Shown here: piece by piece, positions 51,100-59,552 of the stretch
Layout of the letters: every line of letters starts with the position of its first letter
Position numbering within the stretch: the stretch's first letter is position 1
From: Scandinavium hiltneri
Lineage (GTDB): Bacteria; Pseudomonadota; Gammaproteobacteria; Enterobacterales; Enterobacteriaceae
NCBI RefSeq assembly: GCF_024764835.1
Contig: NZ_JALIGE010000067.1
Span: forward strand, 1 to 64,000
Reading direction: 5' to 3'
DNA length: 64,000 nt
Notes under the pieces: model-generated
The model's input: the letters and a program-made list of their open reading frames with translations, nothing else
Database searches by the model: none
Told to the model about the DNA's origin: nothing
Made by a program: the position numbers and the translations under genes

Positions 51100-52302
51100 A
51101 TGGCAATTAAATTAGAAGTTAAAAATCTTTATAAAATATTTGGCGAGCATCCGCAACGCGCATTCAAATATATTGAAAAAGGTCTTACGAAAGAACAAAT
51201 TCTTGAAAAGACCGGGTTATCACTTGGCGTTATGGACGCCAGTCTGGCCATTGAAGAAGGCGAGATTTTTGTCATCATGGGGTTGTCCGGCTCCGGTAAA
51301 TCCACCATGGTACGCCTTCTCAATCGCCTGATTGAACCCACCCGCGGTCAGGTTCTCATCGACGGTATTGATATTGCGAAAATATCCGACGCAGAGCTCC
51401 GCGAGGTGCGCAGAAAAAAAATTGCAATGGTCTTCCAGTCATTTGCGCTGATGCCGCATATGAACGTCCTGGAAAATACGGCCTTCGGCATGGAATTAGC
51501 GGGCGTTCCACCGCAAGAGCGCCAGGAAAAAGCGCTGGACGCACTTCGCCAGGTTGGCCTCGAAAATTATGCTCACGGTTATCCGGATGAATTATCCGGT
51601 GGTATGCGCCAGCGCGTTGGCCTCGCCCGTGCATTAGCCATTAACCCTGACATCTTATTAATGGATGAAGCGTTCTCCGCGCTCGACCCTTTAATTCGTA
51701 CCGAAATGCAGGACGAACTGGTGAAATTGCAGGCCCGCCAGCAGCGTACCGTTGTCTTTATTTCCCACGATCTCGACGAAGCCATGCGTATCGGCGACCG
51801 TATTGCCATTATGCAAAACGGCCGAGTGGTACAGGTCGGTACGCCGGATGAAATTCTGAATAATCCGGCCAATGACTATGTGCGCACCTTCTTCCGTGGC
51901 GTGGATATCAGCCAGGTGTTTAGCGCCAAAGACATTGCGCGTCGTAACCCAAAAGGGCTGCTGCGTAAAGCGCCGGGCTTTGGCCCACGCTCTGCGATTA
52001 AGCTGTTGCAAGATGAAGACCGCGAATATGGCTATGTCGTTGAACGCGGTAATAAATTTGTCGGTATTGTTTCCATTGATTCTCTGAAGGCCGCGCTGGC
52101 CGAGGGCCTGGGTATAGACGCTGCGCTGCTGGATGCGCCACTGCCTCTTGACGCTCAGACCGCGCTTAGCGAGTTGCTCTCTCACGTTGGTCAGGCACCG
52201 TGCGCGGTACCGGTCATCGATGAAGAACAACAGTACGTGGGCATCATCTCCAAGAGCATGCTGCTACAGGCTTTAGATCGCGAGGGAACAAACAATGGCT
52301 GA
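51100..52302 (+). CDS. proV: glycine betaine/proline ABC transporter ATPase ProV
   Basis: The ATPase of the ProU osmoprotectant importer. It is 400 aa. Walker A GLSGSGKST, signature LSGGMRQRVGLARA, Walker B ILLMDEAFSALDPL, and two C-terminal CBS domains (about 280-395) that sense ionic strength. It overlaps proW by 8 bp, as in E. coli. Confidence 0.98.
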   Translation: MAIKLEVKNLYKIFGEHPQRAFKYIEKGLTKEQILEKTGLSLGVMDASLAIEEGEIFVIMGLSGSGKSTMVRLLNRLIEPTRGQVLIDGIDIAKISDAELREVRRKKIAMVFQSFALMPHMNVLENTAFGMELAGVPPQERQEKALDALRQVGLENYAHGYPDELSGGMRQRVGLARALAINPDILLMDEAFSALDPLIRTEMQDELVKLQARQQRTVVFISHDLDEAMRIGDRIAIMQNGRVVQVGTPDEILNNPANDYVRTFFRGVDISQVFSAKDIARRNPKGLLRKAPGFGPRSAIKLLQDEDREYGYVVERGNKFVGIVSIDSLKAALAEGLGIDAALLDAPLPLDAQTALSELLSHVGQAPCAVPVIDEEQQYVGIISKSMLLQALDREGTNNG

Positions 52303-53377
52303 TCAATCGAATCCGTGGGCAACCACACCGGCGGCCGACAGCGCCGCACAATCAGGCGCTGCGCAATCTGCCGACGCCTGGGGCGCGCCTGCTTCTACTC
52401 CACCGGCAAACGGCGGCGGCGCAGACTGGCTGCATAGCGCACCTGCACCTAAAGCAGAACACTTCAATATTCTGGACCCGTTCCACAAAACGCTGATCCC
52501 ACTCGATAGCTGGGTAACCAGCGGGATTGACTGGATAGTGGTGCATTTCCGTCCCGTGTTCCAGGGCATTCGTATCCCGGTGGATTACATTCTGGGTGGC
52601 TTCCAGCAGCTGTTGCTGGGTATGCCTGCGCCGGTGGCGATTGCAGTTTTTGCTCTGATCGCCTGGCAGATTGGCGGTGCCGGGATAGGTATCGCCTCAC
52701 TAATTTCACTGATTTTGATTGGTGCAATTGGCGCGTGGTCTCAGGCGATGGTGACCCTCGCACTGGTGCTGACCGCCCTGTTGTTCTGCATCATCATCGG
52801 CCTGCCGCTCGGTATCTGGCTGGCGCGCAGTCCGCGGGCATCGAAAATAATCCGGCCGCTGCTCGATGCGATGCAGACCACTCCGGCGTTCGTATACCTG
52901 GTGCCTATTGTGATGCTGTTCGGTATCGGTAACGTACCGGGCGTGGTGGTGACCATCATCTTTGCCCTGCCGCCGATTGTGCGTCTGACTATCCTCGGGA
53001 TTAACCAGGTGCCAGCCGATCTTATCGAAGCATCACGCTCGTTCGGAGCCAGCCCGCGCCAGATGCTGTTCAAAGTGCAGCTGCCGCTGGCGATGCCGAC
53101 CATTATGGCCGGAGTGAACCAGACGCTGATGCTGGCGCTGTCGATGGTGGTTATCGCCTCGATGATTGCCGTAGGCGGTCTGGGACAAATGGTTCTGCGC
53201 GGTATCGGCCGACTCGATATGGGTCTGGCGACCGTCGGCGGTGTGGGGATCGTTATCCTCGCGATTATTCTCGACCGTCTGACTCAGGCTGCTGGCCGTG
53301 ATTCCCGTAGCCGCGGCAACCGTCGCTGGTACACCACGGGCCCTGTCGGCCTGGTGACTCGCTTCTTCATTAAGTAA
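52295..53377 (+). CDS. proW: glycine betaine/proline ABC transporter permease ProW
   Basis: The inner membrane subunit of ProU. It is 360 aa, slightly longer than in E. coli (354), because of an Ala/Pro/Gly-rich N-terminal tail. It has about seven membrane helices and the EAA loop EASRSFGASPRQMLFKVQLP that contacts ProV. Confidence 0.97.
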   Translation: MADQSNPWATTPAADSAAQSGAAQSADAWGAPASTPPANGGGADWLHSAPAPKAEHFNILDPFHKTLIPLDSWVTSGIDWIVVHFRPVFQGIRIPVDYILGGFQQLLLGMPAPVAIAVFALIAWQIGGAGIGIASLISLILIGAIGAWSQAMVTLALVLTALLFCIIIGLPLGIWLARSPRASKIIRPLLDAMQTTPAFVYLVPIVMLFGIGNVPGVVVTIIFALPPIVRLTILGINQVPADLIEASRSFGASPRQMLFKVQLPLAMPTIMAGVNQTLMLALSMVVIASMIAVGGLGQMVLRGIGRLDMGLATVGGVGIVILAIILDRLTQAAGRDSRSRGNRRWYTTGPVGLVTRFFIK

Positions 53378-53387
53378 TTCTGCATTT

Positions 53388-53409
53388 CCCGGCAGCCCTG
53401 CCTGCCGGG
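53388..53409. repeat. proW-proX intercistronic hairpin
   Basis: An 8-bp perfect palindrome cccggcag/ctgccggg with a 6-nt loop, no T-run. In position it can shield the upstream mRNA from 3' exonucleases and allow more ProX than ProVW to be made. Confidence 0.6.
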
Positions 53410-53440
53410 TCCACTCCCTGATACTTATAAAGGAACAACA

Positions 53441-54436
53441 ATGCGAAATAGCGTAATTTTTGCCACTGCGTTTGCCACCCTTGTCTCCGGTAGCGCGTTT
53501 GCCGCTGACCTGCCAGGCAAAGGCATTACCGTTCAGCCGGTACAAAGCACCATTTCCGAAGAGACCTTCCAGACCCTGCTGGTTAGCCGTGCGCTGGAGA
53601 AACTGGGTTATACCGTCAGCAAACCGAGCGAAGTGGATTACAACGTCGGCTATACCTCGATTGCCTCTGGCGATGCGACCTTTACCGCCGTGAACTGGAA
53701 ACCGCTGCATGACGATATGTATGCCGCAGCCGGTGGCGATAAGAAGTTTTATCGTGAAGGCGTGTACGTGACCGGTGCCGCGCAGGGTTATCTGATGGAT
53801 AAGAAAACCGCTGAGAAGTACCACATCACCAAAATCGATCAGCTGAAAGATCCGAAACTTGCCAAAATCTTCGATACCAACGGCGACGGTAAAGCAGACC
53901 TGACCGGCTGTACGCCGGGCTGGGGTTGTGAAGCGGTAATTAATCATCAGATTGACGCGTACGGCCTGAGCAATACCGTGGTGCATAACCAGGGTAACTA
54001 CGCGGCCATGATGGCCGATACGATTACGCGCTTTAAAGAAGGCAAACCGGTGCTGTATTACACCTGGACGCCGTACTGGGTGAGCGATGTGCTGAAACCG
54101 GGCAAAGACGTGGTGTGGCTGCAGGTGCCGTTCTCCGCGATGCCGGGCGAGCAGAAAGATATCGACACCAAACTGCCTAACGGCGCCAACTATGGTTTCC
54201 CGGTGAACACTATGCATATCGTGGCCAACAAAGCCTGGGCTGAGAAAAACCCGGCGGCGGCGAAACTGTTCGCGCTGATGAAACTGCCTATCTCTGATAT
54301 CAACGCCGAAAACGCGATGATGCACGAAGGTCATGCCTCAGAAGCCGATATCCAGGGTCACGTAGACGGTTGGATTTCAGCCCACCAGCAGCAGTTTGAC
54401 GGCTGGGTGAAAGAAGCGATGGCTGCGCAGAAATAA
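53441..54436 (+). CDS. proX: glycine betaine-binding periplasmic protein ProX
   Basis: A periplasmic binding protein for ProU, 331 aa. Signal peptide ends SGSAFA|ADLPGKG at about residue 21. The betaine cage Trp residues fall in TAVNWKP, WTPYWVSD and CTPGWGCE-type segments. Ends just before a REP-like palindrome. Confidence 0.97.
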   Translation: MRNSVIFATAFATLVSGSAFAADLPGKGITVQPVQSTISEETFQTLLVSRALEKLGYTVSKPSEVDYNVGYTSIASGDATFTAVNWKPLHDDMYAAAGGDKKFYREGVYVTGAAQGYLMDKKTAEKYHITKIDQLKDPKLAKIFDTNGDGKADLTGCTPGWGCEAVINHQIDAYGLSNTVVHNQGNYAAMMADTITRFKEGKPVLYYTWTPYWVSDVLKPGKDVVWLQVPFSAMPGEQKDIDTKLPNGANYGFPVNTMHIVANKAWAEKNPAAAKLFALMKLPISDINAENAMMHEGHASEADIQGHVDGWISAHQQQFDGWVKEAMAAQK

Positions 54437-54443
54437 GTACTCT

Positions 54444-54477
54444 CCAGGCCCGGCGGCGCTCAGCTTGCCGGGCCTGG
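54444..54477. repeat. REP-like palindrome after proX
   Basis: An 11-bp perfect inverted repeat ccaggcccggc/gccgggcctgg (54444-54454 and 54467-54477). No T-run; probably protects the proX mRNA 3' end. It is similar in type to the REP at 41755. Confidence 0.72.
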
Positions 54478-54574
54478 ATTCCCGCCCACCGCACTATCCG
54501 ACATCCTTCATTTCCCTTCTTCCCGCACTTTTTAGTTATCATTGCTTACCTGCAAAATAATCACCTAAAGAACA

Positions 54575-55759
54575 ATGACTAAAAATTCTCATGGGCTTAG
54601 CCCGGCGCTGATTGCGCTGATGTCCGTCGCGACCGGTCTCGCCGTCGCCAGTAATTACTACGCCCAACCGCTGCTGGACACCATTGCCCGCGCCTTTTCT
54701 CTGAGCGCAGGACAAGCTGGTTTTATCGTCACCGCCGCGCAGCTGGGCTACGCCGCCGGACTGCTGTTCCTGGTGCCGCTGGGCGATATGTTTGAGCGCC
54801 GGACCTTAATCGTCTCCATGACGTTACTGGCGGCGGGCGGAATGCTCATTACCGCATCCAGTCATTCGCTGACAATGATGATCCTCGGTACCGCCCTGAC
54901 CGGCCTGTTTTCGGTGGTGGCGCAAATTCTGGTCCCGCTGGCCGCGACGCTCGCCAGTCCGGATAAGCGCGGGAAAGTGGTCGGCACCATTATGAGCGGG
55001 TTGCTGCTCGGCATTTTGCTGGCGCGAACCGTCGCCGGGCTGCTGGCCAGTCTCGGCGGCTGGCGCACCGTATACTGGGTGGCGTCGGTATTAATGGTGC
55101 TGATGGCGTTCGCCCTGTGGCGCGGCTTGCCGAAGGTGAAAACGGAAACGCATCTGAATTACCCGCAGCTGCTGCGTTCCGTATTCAGCCTGTTTAAGCA
55201 CGATAAACTCCTGCGCACCCGCGCGCTGCTCGGCTGTCTGACCTTCGCTAACTTCAGCATTCTCTGGACCTCGATGGCATTTCTGCTGGCGGGCGCACCG
55301 TTCCACTTTTCGGAAGGGGTGATTGGCCTGTTTGGCCTGGCGGGTGCAGCCGGAGCGTTGGGCGCTCGCCCGGCAGGTGGTCTGGCGGATAAAGGTAAAT
55401 CGCATCTCACCACCACTACCGGGCTGGTGCTGCTTCTGCTCTCCTGGCTGGCTATCTGGTTTGGACACGCCTCGGTGCTGGCGTTGATTGTCGGCATTCT
55501 GGTGCTGGACCTCACCGTGCAGGGCGTGCACATCACTAACCAGACCGTTATCTACCGCGTGCAGCCAGAAGCACGTAACCGTCTTACCGCAGGCTATATG
55601 ACCAGCTACTTCATCGGTGGGGCTGCCGGGTCACTCATTTCAGCGTCGGCGTGGCAGCACTGGGGCTGGGCGGGCGTTTGCGTGGCAGGTGTGACAATGG
55701 CCGCACTGAACTTGCTGGTATGGTGGCGAGGTTTTCACCGACAAGAAGCCGTTGTCTGA
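54575..55759 (+). CDS. ygaY: major facilitator superfamily transporter YgaY
   Basis: A 394-aa 12-helix MFS protein with the loop 2-3 motif GDMFERRTLIV and N-terminal ALMSVATGLAVASNYYAQPL. The frame is intact, while the orthologue in E. coli K-12 is a pseudogene. It lies between proX and emrR as in E. coli. Substrate unknown; drug or sugar efflux types are both possible. Confidence 0.88.
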   Translation: MTKNSHGLSPALIALMSVATGLAVASNYYAQPLLDTIARAFSLSAGQAGFIVTAAQLGYAAGLLFLVPLGDMFERRTLIVSMTLLAAGGMLITASSHSLTMMILGTALTGLFSVVAQILVPLAATLASPDKRGKVVGTIMSGLLLGILLARTVAGLLASLGGWRTVYWVASVLMVLMAFALWRGLPKVKTETHLNYPQLLRSVFSLFKHDKLLRTRALLGCLTFANFSILWTSMAFLLAGAPFHFSEGVIGLFGLAGAAGALGARPAGGLADKGKSHLTTTTGLVLLLLSWLAIWFGHASVLALIVGILVLDLTVQGVHITNQTVIYRVQPEARNRLTAGYMTSYFIGGAAGSLISASAWQHWGWAGVCVAGVTMAALNLLVWWRGFHRQEAVV

Positions 55760-56034
55760 AAAGTCTCTATATTCAGGGCCTTATTCCCGCTTTGGGGTTT
55801 AAGCACATCCCCTGGTCTGTTAAGGTTATCTACCTGATTAGCCGGGCAACTGTTTCAAGGGTAAATAATTCATCCACGCACTGAACCCTCCCGGACGCTG
55901 GCGGCGTATACCTTTGCCGCCGGTCTCAATTTTTTATTTATTTGTTCCATCGTATGAATTCGTCAGATTAATTCATTTACATTATTTGTCACCGTCGTTA
56001 CTATATCGGCTGTAATTAATGAGGTTATGCCCAA

Positions 56035-56565
56035 ATGGATAGTTCGTTTACGCCCATTGAACAAATGCTAAAATTTCGCGCCAGCCGCTATGAAGATTTT
56101 CCGTATCAGGAAATCCTTCTGACTCGCCTGTGCATGCACATGCAAGGGAAGTTGCTGGAAAACCGCAATAAAATGCTGAAAGCTCAGGGGATCAACGAGA
56201 CGTTATTTATGGCGCTAATCACGCTGGAGTCTCAGGAAAACCACAGTATTCAGCCGTCCGAACTGAGCTGCGCACTGGGTTCTTCACGTACGAACGCCAC
56301 CCGTATTGCCGATGAACTGGAAAAACGCGGCTGGATTGAACGCCGTGAAAGCGACAATGACCGTCGCTGCCTGCATCTGCAACTCACCGAGAAAGGGCAT
56401 CAGTTCCTGCGCGAAGTGTTACCGCCGCAGCACAACTGCCTGCACCAGCTCTGGTCTTCTTTAAGCGTCACCGAAAAAGAGAGCCTCGAGCAAATCACCC
56501 GAAAACTCCTGACCCGTCTCGACCAGATGGACGAGGATGGCGTGGCCCAGGAAGGGCTTCGCTAA
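56035..56565 (+). CDS. mprA: MarR-family repressor MprA (EmrR)
   Basis: A 176-aa repressor of the emrRAB drug-efflux operon, released by uncouplers and other hydrophobic compounds. Winged-helix region SCALGSSRTNATRIADELEKR and EKGHQFL. First gene of the operon. The preceding 275 bp hold no other gene. Confidence 0.96.
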   Translation: MDSSFTPIEQMLKFRASRYEDFPYQEILLTRLCMHMQGKLLENRNKMLKAQGINETLFMALITLESQENHSIQPSELSCALGSSRTNATRIADELEKRGWIERRESDNDRRCLHLQLTEKGHQFLREVLPPQHNCLHQLWSSLSVTEKESLEQITRKLLTRLDQMDEDGVAQEGLR

Positions 56566-56690
56566 GCGAGTGAATCGCTCAGTTTCCTGATTTCAAAAAT
56601 AAAACCGACAGGCCAGCAGCGAAATCTGCTGGCCTTTCTGACAAAAGGTCGGCTCAGCCGATGTGAAATAATAAGATCGTGGAGAAAAAC

Positions 56691-57863
56691 ATGAGCGCGA
56701 ATGCGGAGACTCAAACCCCGCAGCAACCGGCCACCAAGAAAGGTAAACGTAAAGGTGCCCTTCTTCTGCTGACCTTGCTCTTTATTGTTATTGCCGTGGC
56801 ATATGGGATTTATTGGTTTTTAGTACTGCGTCATTATGAAGATACCGATGATGCATACGTGGCAGGGAACCAGGTTCAAATCATGGCACAGGTGTCGGGC
56901 AGCGTGACGAAAGTCTGGGCTGATAACACCGACTTCGTGCAAAAAGGCGATGTGCTGGTCACCCTCGACCAGACCGATGCGCAGCAGGCGTTTGAACGCG
57001 CACAGACGGGGCTTGCCTCCAGCGTGCGTCAGACCCGCCAGATGATGATCAACAGCAAGCAATTGCAGGCCAGCATCGACGTCAAAAAAACGGCACTGGC
57101 GCAGGTACAGACCGACCTTAACCGTCGTATTCCGCTGGGCACCGCGAACCTGATAGGTCGCGAAGAGCTGCAGCACGCCCGTGATGCCGTGGCCAGTGCA
57201 CAGGCTCAACTGAATGTAACTATTCAGCAGTTTAATGCCAACCAGGCCATGATTCTGGGCACCAAACTGGAAGACCAGCCAGCGGTGAAACAGGCAGCGA
57301 CCGAAGTACGTAACGCGTGGCTTGCGCTGGAACGTACCAAAATCGTTAGCCCGATGACCGGCTACGTCTCTCGCCGTGCGGTTCAGCCAGGGGCACAGAT
57401 CAGCCCAACCACCCCGCTGATGGCGGTGGTTCCGGCAACCAATCTGTGGATCGATGCTAACTTTAAAGAAACCCAGCTGGCGCATATGCGTATCGGCCAG
57501 CCGGTGACCGTTATCAGCGATATCTACGGCGACGACGTGAAGTACACCGGGAAAGTGGTGGGTCTGGATATGGGGACCGGCAGCGCCTTCTCCCTGCTTC
57601 CGGCGCAGAACGCCACCGGGAACTGGATCAAAGTGGTTCAGCGTCTGCCGGTTCGCGTAGAGCTGGATGAAAAACAGCTGGCTCAGCATCCGCTGCGTAT
57701 CGGATTGTCTACGCTGGTGAAGGTGGATACCTCCAACCGCGACGGTGAAATGCTGGCGAATCAGACGCGTCACACGCCTGCTTATGAAAGTAATGCACGT
57801 GAAATTAGCCTTGATCCTGTGAATAAGCTGATTAACACCATCGTGCAGGCCAACGCCAACTAA
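56691..57863 (+). CDS. emrA: multidrug efflux membrane fusion protein EmrA
   Basis: A periplasmic adaptor linking EmrB to TolC. It is 390 aa, starting MSANAETQTP with GTGGAG upstream. One membrane anchor (LLLLTLLFIVIAVAYGIYWFLVL-type stretch, about 26-48), a lipoyl half-motif pair, a long coiled coil (about 95-205), and a HlyD beta-barrel (TGYVSRRAVQPGAQIS). Confidence 0.97.
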   Translation: MSANAETQTPQQPATKKGKRKGALLLLTLLFIVIAVAYGIYWFLVLRHYEDTDDAYVAGNQVQIMAQVSGSVTKVWADNTDFVQKGDVLVTLDQTDAQQAFERAQTGLASSVRQTRQMMINSKQLQASIDVKKTALAQVQTDLNRRIPLGTANLIGREELQHARDAVASAQAQLNVTIQQFNANQAMILGTKLEDQPAVKQAATEVRNAWLALERTKIVSPMTGYVSRRAVQPGAQISPTTPLMAVVPATNLWIDANFKETQLAHMRIGQPVTVISDIYGDDVKYTGKVVGLDMGTGSAFSLLPAQNATGNWIKVVQRLPVRVELDEKQLAQHPLRIGLSTLVKVDTSNRDGEMLANQTRHTPAYESNAREISLDPVNKLINTIVQANAN

Positions 57864-57879
57864 TTCCGGGGTGAACGTA

Positions 57880-59418
57880 ATGCAACAGCAAAAACCGCTG
57901 GAAGGCGCGCAGTTGGTCATTATGACCATTGCGCTGTCTCTGGCGACGTTCATGCAGGTGCTGGACTCGACGATTGCTAACGTGGCGATCCCCACCATTG
58001 CCGGTAACCTTGGCTCATCACTGAGCCAGGGGACGTGGGTTATTACGTCGTTCGGGGTGGCGAACGCCATTTCCATTCCGATTACCGGCTGGCTGGCAAA
58101 ACGTGTGGGCGAGGTAAAGCTGTTTACCTGGTCCACTATCGCCTTCGTCATCGCCTCCTGGGCGTGCGGCGTGTCGAGCAGCCTGACGATGCTGATTTTC
58201 TTCCGCGTCATTCAGGGTATTGTTGCCGGTCCGCTTATCCCGCTTTCGCAGAGTCTGCTGTTAAACAACTACCCGCCAGCAAAACGCGCCGTGGCGCTGG
58301 CATTGTGGTCAATGACGGTTATCGTCGCGCCGATTTGCGGCCCAATCCTCGGCGGCTATATCAGTGACAACTATCACTGGGGTTGGATCTTCTTCATCAA
58401 CGTGCCGATTGGTGCAGTGGTGGTGCTGTTAACTCTGCAAAGCCTGCGCGGACGCGAAACCCGAACCGAACATCGGCGCATTGATGCCATCGGACTGGCG
58501 CTTCTGGTGGTCGGGATTGGCAGTCTGCAGGTCATGCTCGACCGCGGGAAAGAGCTCGACTGGTTTAACTCTACCGAAGTCATTGTCCTGACCATCGTCG
58601 CGGTGGTGGCGATAAGCTTCTTGATTGTCTGGGAGCTAACGGACGATAACCCGATAGTCGATCTCTCGCTCTTCAAGTCGCGAAACTTTACCATCGGCTG
58701 TTTATGTATCAGCCTGGCCTATATGCTCTACTTCGGTGCGATCGTTTTGCTGCCGCAGTTGCTGCAGGAGGTATATGGCTACACGGCCACCTGGGCGGGT
58801 CTGGCATCGGCGCCGGTGGGGATATTGCCCGTGATTCTGTCGCCGATTATCGGCCGCTTTGCGCATAAGATAGATATGCGACGGCTGGTGACCTTCAGCT
58901 TTATTATGTATGCGGTGTGCTTCTACTGGCGTGCGTATACCTTCGAACCGGGAATGGACTTTGGCGCATCAGCGTGGCCGCAGTTTATACAGGGCTTCGC
59001 GGTGGCGTGCTTCTTTATGCCACTGACCACCATCACCCTTTCCGGCCTTGGGCCAGAGCGGATGGCGGCGGCATCGAGCCTGTCGAACTTTACCCGTACG
59101 CTGGCGGGTTCTATCGGTACGTCGATAACGACCACCATGTGGAGCAACCGTGAAGCGCTACACCACGCTCAGCTGACCGAGTCGGTGAACCCTTTTAACC
59201 CGAATGCGCAGCAGATGTACGGCCAGCTTCAGGATTTAGGGATGTCGGAGCAGCAGGCCTCCGGCTGGCTGGCACAGCAAATCACCAACCAGGGACTGAT
59301 CATTTCCGCGAACGAAATCTTCTGGATGTCGGCGGGGATCTTCATCGTACTCCTGGGGCTCATCTGGCTCGCCAGACCGCCGTTTGGCGCGGGTGGTGGC
59401 GGCGGTGGTGCGCACTAA
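57880..59418 (+). CDS. emrB: multidrug efflux MFS transporter EmrB
   Basis: A 512-aa DHA2-family drug:H+ antiporter with 14 helices. Start MQQQKPLEGAQ after GGGGTGAACGTA; a GTG three codons before is less likely. Motif C WSMTVIVAPICGPILGG and FMQVLDSTIANVAIPTI are diagnostic. A Gly-rich end GAGGGGGGAH, as in E. coli. Coupled to emrA at 16 bp. Confidence 0.97.
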   Translation: MQQQKPLEGAQLVIMTIALSLATFMQVLDSTIANVAIPTIAGNLGSSLSQGTWVITSFGVANAISIPITGWLAKRVGEVKLFTWSTIAFVIASWACGVSSSLTMLIFFRVIQGIVAGPLIPLSQSLLLNNYPPAKRAVALALWSMTVIVAPICGPILGGYISDNYHWGWIFFINVPIGAVVVLLTLQSLRGRETRTEHRRIDAIGLALLVVGIGSLQVMLDRGKELDWFNSTEVIVLTIVAVVAISFLIVWELTDDNPIVDLSLFKSRNFTIGCLCISLAYMLYFGAIVLLPQLLQEVYGYTATWAGLASAPVGILPVILSPIIGRFAHKIDMRRLVTFSFIMYAVCFYWRAYTFEPGMDFGASAWPQFIQGFAVACFFMPLTTITLSGLGPERMAAASSLSNFTRTLAGSIGTSITTTMWSNREALHHAQLTESVNPFNPNAQQMYGQLQDLGMSEQQASGWLAQQITNQGLIISANEIFWMSAGIFIVLLGLIWLARPPFGAGGGGGGAH

Positions 59419-59435
59419 CGTAGTGTGAATAACAG

Positions 59436-59464
59436 GACCCTCTTTTACAGAGGGTCTTTTTTTG
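59436..59464 (+). terminator. emrRAB terminator
   Basis: Stem gaccctc/gagggtc with a 7-nt loop and an eight-T run, 17 bp after emrB. Confidence 0.93.
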
Positions 59465-59552
59465 TCCATTTCTCGCAAGATTCTGTCACGTCCGCTAAAG
59501 CGCCGCGCCCTGCTCTTCCGTCAGGATAAAACCACGACAAGAGGAGAATCCC

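Noticed and set aside
53033..54334. Very long open frame (433 codons) on the strand opposite proX and the proW end
   Set aside because: It is the mirror of well-conserved proX/proW coding sequence, has no family motif or ribosome site, and arises from GC-rich codon bias. The same holds for the 463-codon frame opposite emrA/emrB (56820-58211).
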